Shown here: positions 9,897 through 19,319 of the stretch, piece after piece | How the letters are laid out: each line of letters starts with the position of its first letter | How positions within the stretch are numbered: the first letter of the stretch is position 1 | Assembly: GCA_900455155.1 (NCBI GenBank) | Contig: UGUC01000004.1 | Coordinates: 248,001 to 312,000 of the forward strand | DNA length: 64,000 bases | Origin: Providencia stuartii | Lineage (GTDB): Bacteria; Pseudomonadota; Gammaproteobacteria; Enterobacterales; Enterobacteriaceae | Direction: 5' to 3' | Program-made: the position numbers and the translations under genes | Notes under the pieces: generated by a model | The model's input: only the letters and a program-made list of their open reading frames with translations | Databases searched by the model: none | Told to the model about the DNA's origin: nothing

Positions 9897-10346
9897 TTAT
9901 TGTTTGATTAAATCAAACTTAGCTAAATACTCCCCCCAATCAGCTAGGCCTTGAAATTCAAACCCGACACTCTGATAAAAGTGGTGTGCACCCACGTTAT
10001 CGGTGTGATAGCCAATCATAATGGCAGGAATATTATCCTTATTTGATGACTTTATCTCATCAATTAATAAAAGCATGGCCTGCAAACCATAGCCTTGACG
10101 CTGATGAGATTCATCTATCATAAAGCGATAAATCCAATAATTCCCATCGTCAGGGTCAATGCCATACATGACTAACCCAACGAGTGTTTCTTGATGCTGG
10201 ATCCCTTTAACGATAAACCGTGGTAAGAATTGGACTTCGGCAATTGAATATAAATTGGAAGCAATAAATTGTGATTGTTCCTCTGATACTTGCAAATCAG
10301 CACAATCTTCCCAGTTATCTTGATTCAGCTCAACAAGTGTTACCAT
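9897..10346 (-). CDS. GNAT-family N-acetyltransferase
   Basis: 149-residue acetyltransferase that should move an acetyl group from acetyl-CoA to an amine. The acetyl-CoA loop is seen as IDESHQRQGYGLQAM (R/Q-x-x-G-x-G/A pattern, about residues 77-91), followed by the last conserved strand with NVGAHHFYQSVGFEFQG. Length and layout resemble the PaiA/BltD-like polyamine acetyltransferases, but the substrate cannot be read from the sequence. It is monocistronic, with its own terminator at 9826 and AGGAG upstream of the start. Confidence 0.8.
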   Translation of the reverse strand: MVTLVELNQDNWEDCADLQVSEEQSQFIASNLYSIAEVQFLPRFIVKGIQHQETLVGLVMYGIDPDDGNYWIYRFMIDESHQRQGYGLQAMLLLIDEIKSSNKDNIPAIMIGYHTDNVGAHHFYQSVGFEFQGLADWGEYLAKFDLIKQ

Positions 10347-10575
10347 TAACTTCTCCTTTTTAGAGAAGTAAACCTTCTCTAAATTATGAATGAATAGAAT
10401 ATGCAGTGAATTTATTTAGATTGTTTTTACGCATGGTAACCCCCTTAGTGAAATTGATGGCATAGCCGAATTGGCAATTTAAAATGCGGCTCAAATATGC
10501 CGGAATGGTGATGAAATAACAAGATAGTGCACAAAATATTTTATTGTGCTGGTAGGAAATACATTGGGGCATTGA

Positions 10576-10609
10576 TAAAAAAACCTGCCAATTTTATTTA
10601 GCAGGTTTT
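10576..10609 (-). terminator. Terminator of ridA
   Basis: AAAACCTGC and GCAGGTTTT form the stem around a 12-base loop, and on the minus strand the hairpin runs into at least six T residues. It lies shortly after the restored ridA stop. Confidence 0.85.
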
Positions 10610-10624
10610 CCAATGATAGGTAAA

Positions 10625-11012
10625 TTATTTTACGAACAGCGATCGCTTCGATCTCGATTTTTACATCTTTCGGTAAACGGGCAACTTCAACGCAAGAGCG
10701 CGCTGGGAATGGTGCATTATGCTGCTTGAAAAACTCTTCATAAGTTGCATTTACGGTTGCGAAATCGTTCAAATCTTTCACAAATACCGTGGTTTTCACG
10801 ATATTGGCAGCGCTAAGGCCTGCTTTTTCTAAGATAGCTGCCACGTTTGCGAGTGATTGACGAGTTTGTGCCGCGATATCTTCAGGCACTTCACCTGTTT
10901 TTGGATCAACAGGGATCTGGCCAGATGTAATGACCATACTGCCTAAGTCAACACCTTGAACATAAGGGCCAATAGCTGCCGGTGCGTTTTCTGTACTGAT
11001 TTCGTATGACAT
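10625..11012 (-). CDS. ridA: RidA, 2-iminobutanoate/2-iminopropanoate deaminase
   Basis: Reactive-enamine/imine deaminase that protects PLP enzymes from 2-aminoacrylate damage; cytoplasmic trimer. The sequence has the family features QIPVDPKTGEVPEDI, FVKDLNDFATVNATYEEFF, and the signature region PARSCVEVARLPKDVKIEIE with the active-site Arg. As written, the frame reads on past the usual C-terminus (AIAVRK) for 45 extra codons. Removing one base from the four-T run at 10628-10631 puts a TAA at 10625-10627 and gives the standard 128 residues, followed directly by a terminator, so the normal end is chosen here. It sits downstream of pyrI as in E. coli. Confidence 0.95.
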
Positions 11013-11116
11013 AAATACTCCGTTTAATCAGGTAAAAAAGTGGTAACTTTCGCTTATAGAAGTTCAGTATAAAGCTTTGAAGCTCACATACAAAGCCGTG
11101 GTCACACGAATCTCAT

Positions 11117-11581
11117 TTATTGGTTATTAATAACGGCATCTCTGTCGAACTCTTTTTCACAAAATTTACAGGTTAGCGCCACTTCTTTGCCCATTTTTTT
11201 CACCTTAAAGCTACTAGACACCGGCTCATTATGGCTAATACAGTTACTATTTGGGCAAATCAATACATTGTCGATATATTCAGGTAATCGTAACTCTAAT
11301 TTTTCAACCACTTGGTAGTCTTCGATACGATTAACGGTTGCTTCTGGTGCATACATCGCTAATTGGTTGGCTTGCTCTGGTGTCAAAAAAGTATTTTCGA
11401 TTTTGATTAAATCTTTTTTCCCCAAGTTATTCGAGGGTAAATTTAAACCGATGGTAATGCGCTCATCTGTTAAGGTGAGTTTAAATAGACTCAATAGCTT
11501 AAAACCAATTTGAGCAGGAATATGGTCGATGACAGTGCCACAACTAATTGCTTCAACTTGTAATTTATGATCGTGTGTCAT
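11117..11581 (-). CDS. pyrI: Aspartate carbamoyltransferase regulatory chain
   Basis: Regulatory subunit of the PyrB6-PyrI6 aspartate transcarbamoylase, binding ATP or CTP for allosteric control of the first committed step of pyrimidine synthesis. It has 154 residues, the normal length. The N-terminal nucleotide-binding domain includes [13 protein letters not shown] and the C-terminal zinc ribbon shows CPNSNC and CKFCEKEF, the four zinc-binding cysteines. It is 13 bases downstream of pyrB in the attenuated pyrLBI operon. Confidence 0.97.
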   Translation of the reverse strand: MTHDHKLQVEAISCGTVIDHIPAQIGFKLLSLFKLTLTDERITIGLNLPSNNLGKKDLIKIENTFLTPEQANQLAMYAPEATVNRIEDYQVVEKLELRLPEYIDNVLICPNSNCISHNEPVSSSFKVKKMGKEVALTCKFCEKEFDRDAVINNQ

Positions 11582-11594
11582 GATGTGTTTCTCC

Positions 11595-12530
11595 TCAGAT
11601 GGCCAATTCTTTATTTAAAACCAGAGACAACAAAGCTTGCCTTGCGAAAATGCCGTTACCCGCTTGTTGGAAATAGTAGGCGTAAGGGGTCTTATCAACA
11701 TCAACAGTGATTTCATCAACGCGCGGTAATGGATGTAAAACTTTAAGATTGGGTTTGGCATCTTGTAAATCTGCGGCACGGAGTACAAATTGCGCTTTGA
11801 CATTGGCATATTCAGACGGGTCTAAACGTTCTTTCTGTACTCGTGTCATATAAAGGATATCCAACTCAGGCAGCACTTCATCAATATTGTTATGTAAGCT
11901 GTATGTGGAGCCTTTTTCTTCAAGAAGATGCAGGATATGGATTGGCATAGATAGCGCTTCTGGCGCAATAAAATAAAAGTGATTGCCTTCAAATTTAGAG
12001 AGGGCTTGTGTCAGTGAATGGACTGTTCTGCCGTATTTTAAATCACCCACCATTGCGACTTGTAGGTTTTCAAGACGACCTTGGGTTTCTTGGATAGTAA
12101 AGAGGTCGAGTAGTGTTTGTGTTGGATGTTGGTTTGAACCATCACCAGCATTGATAATGGGAATTTCCCCCGCAAATTGGCTGGCTAAGCGTGCAGCACC
12201 TTCTTGTGGGTGGCGCATCACGATAGCATCGACATATTGGCTGATCACCGAAATGGTATCTGCGAGTGTTTCACCTTTTTTCCCCAGTGACGTGTTGGTG
12301 CTGTCAGAAAACCCCACAACAGATGCTCCTAGGCGGTGAATTGCGGTCTCAAAGGATAAACGTGTGCGAGTCGACGCTTCGAAGAAACAACTGGCGATGA
12401 CTTTATGTTTTAAAAATTCTGGCTGAGGTTGCTGTTTTAGGGAGGCAGCCACTTTGAGCACAAGTTCAAGGTCGGTGCGATCTAAATCATTAATTGAGAT
12501 TATGTCGCGTAGGTATAGAGGGTTCGGCAT
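11595..12530 (-). CDS. pyrB: Aspartate carbamoyltransferase catalytic chain
   Basis: Condenses carbamoyl phosphate and L-aspartate to N-carbamoyl-aspartate in the cytoplasm. It has 311 residues, as in E. coli. Carbamoyl-phosphate site [12 protein letters not shown] (about residues 51-62), central [12 protein letters not shown], and aspartate-side HPLPRVDEI are all present. Translation begins 15 bases after the stop of the leader peptide pyrL, and an attenuator hairpin lies between the leader start and this gene, so expression should respond to UTP supply. Confidence 0.98.
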   Translation of the reverse strand: MPNPLYLRDIISINDLDRTDLELVLKVAASLKQQPQPEFLKHKVIASCFFEASTRTRLSFETAIHRLGASVVGFSDSTNTSLGKKGETLADTISVISQYVDAIVMRHPQEGAARLASQFAGEIPIINAGDGSNQHPTQTLLDLFTIQETQGRLENLQVAMVGDLKYGRTVHSLTQALSKFEGNHFYFIAPEALSMPIHILHLLEEKGSTYSLHNNIDEVLPELDILYMTRVQKERLDPSEYANVKAQFVLRAADLQDAKPNLKVLHPLPRVDEITVDVDKTPYAYYFQQAGNGIFARQALLSLVLNKELAI

Positions 12531-12545
12531 CGTTGTTCTCCTGTG

Positions 12546-12695
12546 TCAGCAAGACGTATAAGGTGAAAGGCCAAAAAAAAGCCCCTCAATGAGGGGCTTT
12601 TCTTGAAATACGGAGGGGAAAAACAGGCTGTCCAGACCGCCAGAAGGCAGTGCAGTGGAGGTGTTCTTTGAAACAAATAGAGCAACAGCGTTCAT
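12546..12695 (-). CDS. pyrL: pyrBI leader peptide
   Basis: 49-codon reading frame starting at ATG 12693-12695 behind a GGGAG ribosome site and ending at TGA 12546-12548. It reads through the attenuator hairpin (EKPLIEGLFFGL is encoded by the stem and T-run), the same arrangement as E. coli pyrL, which also translates across its terminator. When UTP is low, polymerase pauses in the T-rich leader and the coupled ribosome prevents hairpin formation; when UTP is high, transcription stops. The function is known for the family; the arrangement is seen here directly. Confidence 0.88.
   Translation of the reverse strand: MNAVALFVSKNTSTALPSGGLDSLFFPSVFQEKPLIEGLFFGLSPYTSC
12573..12602 (-). terminator. 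pyrBI attenuator
   Basis: AAAGCCCCTC and GAGGGGCTTT form a perfect ten-base stem with a very short loop. On the minus strand it is followed by eight T residues. It lies inside the pyrL reading frame and just before pyrB, the position of the UTP-sensing attenuator in enterobacteria. Confidence 0.93.
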
Positions 12696-12877
12696 GTTTT
12701 CTCCCGGCAAATTGTGGCGCATTATACGCGTGTCTTTTCATGACGCAAGCGTTTGCATACAGAAAAATAGATTTTTTTGCGTCTAAGTCCACTTACGTTT
12801 CCAGTTATTTTGTATAAAAACAGTCAAATCAGAGAGATATTTGTCATTGACTGAGTCGCTTAGCGAGTCGTTCTAAT

Positions 12878-13040
12878 TTAACCATCAATAACACCCTGAC
12901 CTTTATCTAAAATATCAGGCTCATACATTTGCCACCATGCTTTTTCTTTGAGGTAAATTTCGTTAAACGGATCACCCTGTTGGGGTAGCAATAAATCCGT
13001 CACTCCATTAGGACTGCCTTTTTCTATCCGCAATCACGGC
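12878..13040 (-). pseudogene. Short C-terminal fragment of an unknown gene
   Basis: Minus-strand stretch that reads NGVTDLLLPQQGDPFNEIYL, continues with KAWWQMYEPDIL and ends at a TAA at 12878-12880. There is a stop just upstream of the segment, and the preceding frame (PSPKYNHGQP) may belong to the same fossil. It looks like genuine protein sequence but I cannot name the family. It lies between pyrL and IS6 debris, marking the edge of an inserted region. Confidence 0.35.
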
Positions 13041-13189
13041 TGACCATGATTATATTTCGGAGAAGGTAAGAGTTGCAGAGGTGCTGGAGATTGCGCTAAC
13101 ACCGACATTATGCGCATAGCACTCATGCCCAGCACTAATCCCATCGGCATCGAATGCTCCCCAAGAGCTGCCAAGAAGAGACAGCTCGA

Positions 13190-13345
13190 ATAAATTGATA
13201 TTTTTTGAGTTTTTACGGAGTATCGGTGCATATTCAATAAACCAACGATAATTCGTCGAGCGATGAACCGACATACCGTGTTCGGCCAGCATATCACTGA
13301 CTTTAGTGACATGACTTTTCCTAAAGAAGCGAGCAATGACCTTAA
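13190..13345 (-). pseudogene. IS6-family transposase remnant
   Basis: The minus strand reads SDMLAEHGMSVHRSTNYRWF followed by EYAPILRKN, matching the helix-turn-helix segment near the N-terminus of IS6/IS26-type transposases (typically MLAERGVSVDHSTIYRWV and RYAPE). The DDE catalytic region is absent and the frame does not continue as a transposase. It is one edge of the accessory block between the pyr and arg genes. Confidence 0.65.
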
Positions 13346-13471
13346 TGTTGTTCACTTCGACAATTTTTGCAACAAGCCCACAAAAAGCGCAGTTTATCCT
13401 ATAATCAACGCATCGAATACTCGACCGTCTCCTTTCACTTAAAATCAAGTTTCTTGATATTTATTCGAGGA

Positions 13472-14461
13472 TTAAGCTTGTGTCGACCCTCTAGTGACAA
13501 CTTTTAACGTAACGAACTGTTTTTCTATGATTTGTGGATTATTTGATATTTTTTCTAATAGCATTTTGATAGCGATTTCCCCTATGTATTGAGTCGGAAT
13601 TTGTACGGTAGATAATTCTGGGTTCAAATAGCTGCAAAGATCTGTGTCATTGAATCCTATTACTGCCACATCGTTAGGAATATGAATGTTCAGGTGTTTT
13701 GCTGCCCGATAGATAGCGCCTGCTAAAATATCGTCATCACAAAAAACAATATTGGGTTTTTGCTGCAGTAATATCTCTGCATTCTCAGTTGATTGCGCGA
13801 GATTGAATGATGAATACACGATATGTTTAGATTTTTCTGGATTTTCTAATGAATTGAATTGCTGATCAAAAAGTTCATGCCGCGTTAAGAAGTGTTGCCT
13901 TGGAAGATCAATTCTAAAAGAACCAACTCTGAATCGTTTCATTTTACTTGCAATGTAAAATATAGATTCGATCGCTTTTTTTACCTCTAAGCAAATATCG
14001 TTGTTTTTTTCGTCATCAGACTCAATAAATATCAGTTTTTCTCGGTAATATCTTAATAATTCGATGTTTTTCTTGTCACATGAGTAAATTATACCGCCAC
14101 TGATAAGCTTACTTTGAAATAATGATATTAGATGCTCATGCCATTGTTTGTTAGCATAACTATCTAAAAGAATTAAAGAATAACCAGATTTGGTTGCGAA
14201 AATTTCTGCTGCATGAACAACTTTTGCAAAATAAGGTTGCTGAATATCTGGGACAATAAAGGCGATAGTCTTAGAATTCCCACTGCGTAAAACTTGCGCA
14301 TTAATATTGGGATGATAACCAAGTTCTTTTGCAACGCTGAGAATTTTTTCGCGCGTTTTATCAGATACTCTGCCATGATAACGACCACTGAATACGAGAG
14401 ATACTGTTGATTGTGATACATTCGCTAAACGGGCGACATCTTTGCTATTAACCGTAGACAT
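13472..14461 (-). CDS. LacI-family transcriptional regulator
   Basis: Repressor of the LacI/GalR type, about 329 residues from the ATG at 14461, chosen because MSTVNSKDVARLANVS begins the typical family start and GAGAGGAA lies upstream; an upstream in-frame start at 14491 is less likely. The N-terminal helix-turn-helix is VARLANVSQSTVSLVFSG. A periplasmic-binding-protein-like sensor domain follows, with FCDDDILAGAIYRAAKHLN and VAVIGFNDTDL near its C-terminal half. It is divergent from the transporter-hydrolase-nucleotidase operon at 14809 and probably represses it through the operator at 14685. Its ligand is probably a nucleoside or a breakdown product (inference from the neighbours). Confidence 0.88.
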   Translation of the reverse strand: MSTVNSKDVARLANVSQSTVSLVFSGRYHGRVSDKTREKILSVAKELGYHPNINAQVLRSGNSKTIAFIVPDIQQPYFAKVVHAAEIFATKSGYSLILLDSYANKQWHEHLISLFQSKLISGGIIYSCDKKNIELLRYYREKLIFIESDDEKNNDICLEVKKAIESIFYIASKMKRFRVGSFRIDLPRQHFLTRHELFDQQFNSLENPEKSKHIVYSSFNLAQSTENAEILLQQKPNIVFCDDDILAGAIYRAAKHLNIHIPNDVAVIGFNDTDLCSYLNPELSTVQIPTQYIGEIAIKMLLEKISNNPQIIEKQFVTLKVVTRGSTQA

Positions 14462-14630
14462 TTCCTCTCCAACAATAAAAAACATAATCAATAGATAAAT
14501 AATAATATATTCTTATATCAAATAGGTAATGACCGCATGTATTAATACTAAGGGATAAAACCTATTTGAGCCTACTAATTTATCAGTATTCTTCAATGAT
14601 ATGATCACCATCAAGTCATACGTATAACCT

Positions 14631-14650
14631 ATTGTGAAGTACATCACTTT
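14631..14650 (+). promoter_or_regulatory. CRP-like binding site
   Basis: TGTGA-AGTACA-TCACT matches nine of the ten conserved CRP half-site bases with the right six-base spacer. Its centre (14640.5) is 41.5 bases upstream of the start point predicted from the -10 box at 14670, the exact geometry of class II CRP promoters. The -35 region is poor, as expected for an activator-dependent promoter. Confidence 0.7.
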
Positions 14651-14669
14651 ATTCTTACTAGTTAGTGAG

Positions 14670-14700
14670 TATATTAATTGAACATGATAAGCGTTTATGG
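14670..14700 (+). promoter_or_regulatory. -10 box and LacI-type operator of the nucleoside operon
   Basis: TATATT at 14670-14675 is the likely -10 box. About ten bases on, GATAAGCGTTTATGG at 14686-14700 has the central CG and near-symmetric arms of LacI-family operators and would overlap the start of transcription, where the divergent regulator could block the polymerase. The 127-base leader to the transporter ATG contains no other clear signal. Confidence 0.55.
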
Positions 14701-14808
14701 GATAGACTGTGATTAATTTAAGTTAAAAAATATTTTTAAGTGCAATGCCTCGGCTCCCATAATAAATAAGTGTATTTATATATTATTTCGTGAGGTAAAA
14801 AGACTATC

Positions 14809-16053
14809 ATGAGTATAATCACTCGATTAAAAATAGTTTCATTTTTACAGTTTTTCATATGGGGCTCTTGGTTAGTTACCTTTGCATCATATATGCTCAA
14901 TACCCTTCATTTTAAAGGTGGGGATGTAGGGTTAATATTTAGCACACTAGGAATAGCATCATTATGCTCACCTATTTTAATCGGTCTAATAGCAGATAAA
15001 ATCAACAATAGAAAATTAGTTTATGTCACAACTCATTTGATATCAGCATTTTTTCTAATTCTAATGGCGCATAGTTCTTCATTTAGCTTACTTTTTTTAA
15101 TGACATTGTTTCATCTTCTTTTTTATATGCCAACAATGTCGATATGCAATAGCATAATTTTTGAAACTATTGGTAAGGAAAAATTAAATTCAGAAGAATA
15201 TTTTCCTAAAATTAGAGTGTATGGGACGGTTGGGTTTATATCCGCAATGTGGATAATTAGTTTATTGGAATTAGAAACTAGCTATTATCAACTGTACATT
15301 GCTGCAATTGCTTCTGTTATTTTGAGTATTTATTCTATTGTTTTTATCTCAATAAATAATCACAGTAAATCTGTAATAGATGCTCCTCATGCTTTTGAAT
15401 TTAGCGACTTAAAAATTCTATTTGGAAAGCCTCAAGTGGTTGTTTTTCTGTTTTTTTCTATGCTATTAGGATCTGTTTTACAGATCACAAATACATTAGG
15501 CGTACCTTTTTTACAAGACCTTTCTGAATTACCTGAAGCCAAAAATTCAATTTTTTCAGCGCATCCGACAATATTCTTATCAATATCGCAATTTTCTGAG
15601 GTCTTGTTTATATTGCTACTCCCATTGTTATTAAGGTACATAAAAATAGAGAAAATTTTATTACTAAGTATGATTGCGTGGATATTACGTTTTGGATTAT
15701 TTGCTTATGGCGATTTTACATATATAGGAACCATGGTGTTATTTCTTTCTATGATAATTTATGGTTGTGCATTTGATTTTTTTAATATATCTGGTTCTTT
15801 ATTTTTGGAAAAAGAAATAACCCCGGAATTTCGATCTACCGCGCAAGGTGTATTTACTACATTGGTTAATGGTTTTGGTACTTTTTTAGGGGCAATACTG
15901 AGTGGTTGGGTATTAGACCTTAATACAACGAATGGTGTTGTTGATTGGAAAATGTTCTGGATTATATTCACTAGTTATACGCTTGTATTTACACTAGCTT
16001 ATGTGGTCTATCTGATTTTTACAAAAAACAATGTTAAAAAAATTCATGTTTAA
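14809..16053 (+). CDS. Nucleoside:H+ symporter, NupG/XapB-like MFS transporter
   Basis: Inner-membrane transporter of 414 residues with about twelve hydrophobic segments. The start FLQFFIWGSWLVTFASYM and the segment GLIFSTLGIASLCSPILIGLIADK are characteristic of the nucleoside:H+ symporter family (NupG, XapB, YegT), as is the conserved PxSxCNSI-like PTMSICNSI. It should import nucleosides or related compounds by proton symport. It is the first gene of an operon with a hydrolase related to adenosylhomocysteinase and a secreted 5'-nucleotidase, which suggests scavenging of nucleotides from outside the cell. The ribosome site GAGGTAA precedes the ATG. The coding region is very AT-rich. Confidence 0.85.
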   Translation: MSIITRLKIVSFLQFFIWGSWLVTFASYMLNTLHFKGGDVGLIFSTLGIASLCSPILIGLIADKINNRKLVYVTTHLISAFFLILMAHSSSFSLLFLMTLFHLLFYMPTMSICNSIIFETIGKEKLNSEEYFPKIRVYGTVGFISAMWIISLLELETSYYQLYIAAIASVILSIYSIVFISINNHSKSVIDAPHAFEFSDLKILFGKPQVVVFLFFSMLLGSVLQITNTLGVPFLQDLSELPEAKNSIFSAHPTIFLSISQFSEVLFILLLPLLLRYIKIEKILLLSMIAWILRFGLFAYGDFTYIGTMVLFLSMIIYGCAFDFFNISGSLFLEKEITPEFRSTAQGVFTTLVNGFGTFLGAILSGWVLDLNTTNGVVDWKMFWIIFTSYTLVFTLAYVVYLIFTKNNVKKIHV

Positions 16054-16083
16054 TAAAAATGTAAAATTTTTGAGGTATATATT

Positions 16084-17292
16084 ATGTTAGATATCGATCA
16101 GTACTCTATTCAAGATATGAGTTTGGCAGAACTTGGGATGAAGCGTATCAATTGGGCAAAAACACATATGCCTATTATGAAGCATTTAATAAAAAGACTT
16201 GAACAGGAACAGCCTTTTAAAGGAATGACTATTGGCATTTGTTTGCATGTTGAAGCGAAAACAGGAGTATGGCTTGAAGCTTTAACAAAAGGTGGCGCTA
16301 GAATTGCCATTACAGGCTCTCCTGGTTCGACACAGGATGAAACAGCCGCAGCATTGGTTAAGTATATGAATGTCAGTGTTTTTGCGAGAAGAAACGAGTC
16401 ATTTGAGGATCATATTACCTATTGTAAAAAGGTATTAGAAATGAACCCTTGCATCATTGCTGATAATGGCGCTGATTTGCATGAACTAGTCCTGACTGAT
16501 CCTAAATTTAAGTCGTTACAAAAGACAATTATTGGTGCAACTGAAGAGACAACAACAGGGGCAAATCGTTTACGAGAAAACTTTGTTTCTCAACTTTGGC
16601 CAACACTCATTATTAATGATACTCAGTCTAAGCGAATTATAGAAAACAGATATGGCGTCGGTTCATCAGTTGTTGAAAGTATTGCTCATGCGACTAATGT
16701 GATGATACACGGTAAAAAGGTTGTCGTTATCGGATATGGATATTGTGGTTCTGGTGTAGCGCAGCGCTTCAGAGGAATGGGGGCTCATGTTACTGTTGTT
16801 GACACAAATCCACTGACTCGGTTGGAGGCACATTTAGAAGGTTTTCAGACCGCGGAACTTTTGGATACTTTGTGTGATGCTGATTTTGTTGTCAGTGTAG
16901 TGGGACGAGATAACATACTGACCTCGAAGCATTTTACGGCAATGAAAGATAATGTCATTGTGGCAAATGCAGGGCACTTTCAACGTGAAGTTGATATAAA
17001 AGCGCTGAATTCCATCACATCTAGTTGCGAAGACGTCACGCCTAATATCAACAGATACCAACTGAAAACAGGTAAAAATATATTTTTAATGTCTGATGCA
17101 AATTTAGTCAATTTATCCGCAGGTAATGGTAATCCTATTGAAGTGATGGATTTAGGACTGGCGCTACAAACATTAAGCTTAGAAAAAATAGCACTCAGTA
17201 GTAAAACATTAAAAAATATCCCACAACCAGTTCCTTTTGATATAGAAATGAAAGTGGCGCAACTCGCCTGTGATAATTGGATCACGCATTAA
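16084..17292 (+). CDS. Adenosylhomocysteinase-like NAD-binding protein, atypical
   Basis: Member of the S-adenosyl-/S-inosylhomocysteine hydrolase superfamily, 402 residues, near the short archaeal-type length and lacking the C-terminal extension of long SAHHs. Conserved: H55 (CLHVEAKTG), D131 (DNGADLH), E154/E155 (GATEETTTG), K183 (NDTQSKRI), Rossmann loop VIGYGYCGSG (215-224) and NAGHF with H298. Changed: the D that follows the lysine is E187, the active-site Cys is V192, and the His of the usual GHP motif is N350 in GNGNPIEVMD. Enterobacteria normally recycle SAH through Pfs/LuxS, so a hydrolase here is unusual. It sits 30 bases after a nucleoside transporter and before a 5'-nucleotidase, so its substrate may be a scavenged nucleoside thioether. 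Function is inferred. Confidence 0.75.
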   Translation: MLDIDQYSIQDMSLAELGMKRINWAKTHMPIMKHLIKRLEQEQPFKGMTIGICLHVEAKTGVWLEALTKGGARIAITGSPGSTQDETAAALVKYMNVSVFARRNESFEDHITYCKKVLEMNPCIIADNGADLHELVLTDPKFKSLQKTIIGATEETTTGANRLRENFVSQLWPTLIINDTQSKRIIENRYGVGSSVVESIAHATNVMIHGKKVVVIGYGYCGSGVAQRFRGMGAHVTVVDTNPLTRLEAHLEGFQTAELLDTLCDADFVVSVVGRDNILTSKHFTAMKDNVIVANAGHFQREVDIKALNSITSSCEDVTPNINRYQLKTGKNIFLMSDANLVNLSAGNGNPIEVMDLGLALQTLSLEKIALSSKTLKNIPQPVPFDIEMKVAQLACDNWITH

Positions 17293-17376
17293 TTTGAGTC
17301 AAGGTGTAATGACTTAATAAACATTAATGTTTAGTGCAAAACAATTATTATAATAAATTAATTTTGAGATAATAAT

Positions 17377-19255
17377 ATGAAGAGAATATTTCTTGGTTCA
17401 TTATTAATAAGCGTTTTAATCTCATCATCGTATGCTGATAATTTAGTTGAGGTTAATATACTCAGTACATCAGATATCCATTCTTTTATTAGTGATGATA
17501 ACTATTACAGTAATACTAAAAGCGAAAATTATGGTTTGATATCATGGATAGGCACTATTGAAAAGTTTAGACGTGACCATAAAAATACTTATTTAGTTGA
17601 TACTGGCGATCTTTTATCAGGAAACCCAATCGGTAATCATGTCATTAAACGTTATAATCAGAATGATGCCTATTATAATATTTCTCCTATTATATGCAGC
17701 TTGAATGCCCTAAATTATGATGTCGCAACTCCAGGTAATCATGATTTTGATAATGGCGTTGATTTTTTAAAGAAGTCTTATTCAGGTGCAAACTTTCCTG
17801 TGGTTTTAAGTAATGTTATTGATAAAGAAAAACAGGAAAGCCTTTATCCTGAGTATATTATAAAAGAAAAAAATGTAATCGATGACGTAGGTAAAAATCA
17901 CTTATTGAAAATTGCTTACATAGGCTTGGTTCCTCCGCAAACAATGCTTTTTAATAAAAGTAAACTGGAAAATAAAATTATATTTTTTGATATGCTAGAA
18001 TCTGCCAATAGCGCAGCAGATAAGGCTAGAAAGGATGGTGCAGATCTTGTAATTGCTTTATCCCATTCAGGGATTGATGTATCACCAATTGAATATGGAA
18101 TGGAGAATGTAGCATATTATCTTGCAAGAAATCCAAATATTGATGGTGTTTTATTTGGTCATACTCATGAAATATTTCCTTCTAAAAAAAACGATAGCGC
18201 ATGAAAATATTAATATTGAATCAGGAAAAATATTTGATAAGCCAGCCGCACAACCAGGGAAATGGGGGGAGTCAGTATCTGCAATAACCTTTAACCTTGA
18301 AAAAAAGAATGGGCAATGGCTTATAAAAAGTAGTAAAGGTTATCAGTTAGAAAAAAGTGATGTGCCTGCTGCGGAAAATACTATTAAAAGTGTATTATCA
18401 TGTATAAATGATACAGAAATAGACTTAAAAAAAGATTTAGATAAGGAGGTCAGTCTTGATCAATTTAAAATTGATAATAATTTTAATTTAATAGGAAATG
18501 AAAGTTTAACAACACTCCTTGTTGATTCAATTCATGATTATATGAAAAATTACACAAATGAAAATGATAAGCTGCTTGTTTCTATTTCACCTTCTTTTTC
18601 ATTAAATGACGATAATTATATCATTGATATACAGGATAGAAAGCTTACGAATAGAGACTTAAATCAAATTTTCTACCCTGCTTATTTATCCGCCTTAAGA
18701 GTAAATAAACAGCAGATAATTGAATGGTTAGAAATGAGCTCGAATATATACAACTCCCCTGATGGTGACTCTACTCCTTTGATAAATAATCAGTTTCATA
18801 GTTTTCTATTTTACCCAATAATAGGGTTGACATATGATGTAAATATTAGCAATCAGCCGTTATACGACTTGTCTGGTAAGCGGAATGAACAGGTGAAAAA
18901 AGGAAGGATATCTAATATTCGTTATAATGGTATAGAAATAACGGACGAAGATTCCTTTATTATTGTTGCTAGTAAATATGCGCCTTTTTTTCAAAATAAT
19001 AAAGATAGCCCTTATTTAGATATTGGAAATGAAAGAAATATTGATATTTTCAGTAAATATATTTCCTCACACCATGAATATTCTAAACCTAAAAATAATT
19101 ATCGCATAATTTCTGACTTACCAGTACAAATGCATTTAGTATTACCGCATTACACAGACAAGTCAGCGACGTTCTTATGGAATAATCAATATGAACTGAA
19201 GTTGAATAGCCAAGATAAAAAGTGGATGACTTACCAAATAAAAATAAGCAAGTGA
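17377..19255 (+). CDS. Secreted 5'-nucleotidase / 2',3'-cyclic phosphodiesterase, one frameshift
   Basis: Periplasmic metallophosphoesterase of the UshA/CpdB type. A signal peptide of about 20 residues ends SSYA. The dinuclear metal site motifs are LSTSDIHSF, DTGDLLSGNP, TPGNHDFD, ALSHSG and FGHTHEIFP, in the correct order, followed by the C-terminal substrate-binding domain. The frame breaks at the eight-A run 18184-18191; with seven A the two parts join into about 625 residues, close to CpdB length. It would release nucleosides from external nucleotides for uptake by the transporter encoded two genes upstream. A terminator follows at 19261. Confidence 0.82.
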
Positions 19256-19260
19256 CATTT

Positions 19261-19308
19261 GGAGACTATTTTAGGTCGTTGAGAATGGCTAAGGTAGTCT
19301 CCATTTTT
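19261..19308 (+). terminator. Terminator of the nucleoside operon
   Basis: GGAGACTA and TAGTCTCC pair across a 26-base loop and are followed by ATTTTT, six bases after the nucleotidase stop. Confidence 0.75.
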
Positions 19309-19319
19309 AGTTGACCGTT

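Noticed and set aside
9736-9954. Plus-strand 72-codon frame
   Set aside because: It runs through the terminator hairpin of the acetyltransferase gene and into its 3' end; no ribosome site.
10384-10576. Short minus-strand frame between the acetyltransferase gene and ridA
   Set aside because: It arises from reading past the ridA terminator; the sequence has no recognisable features.
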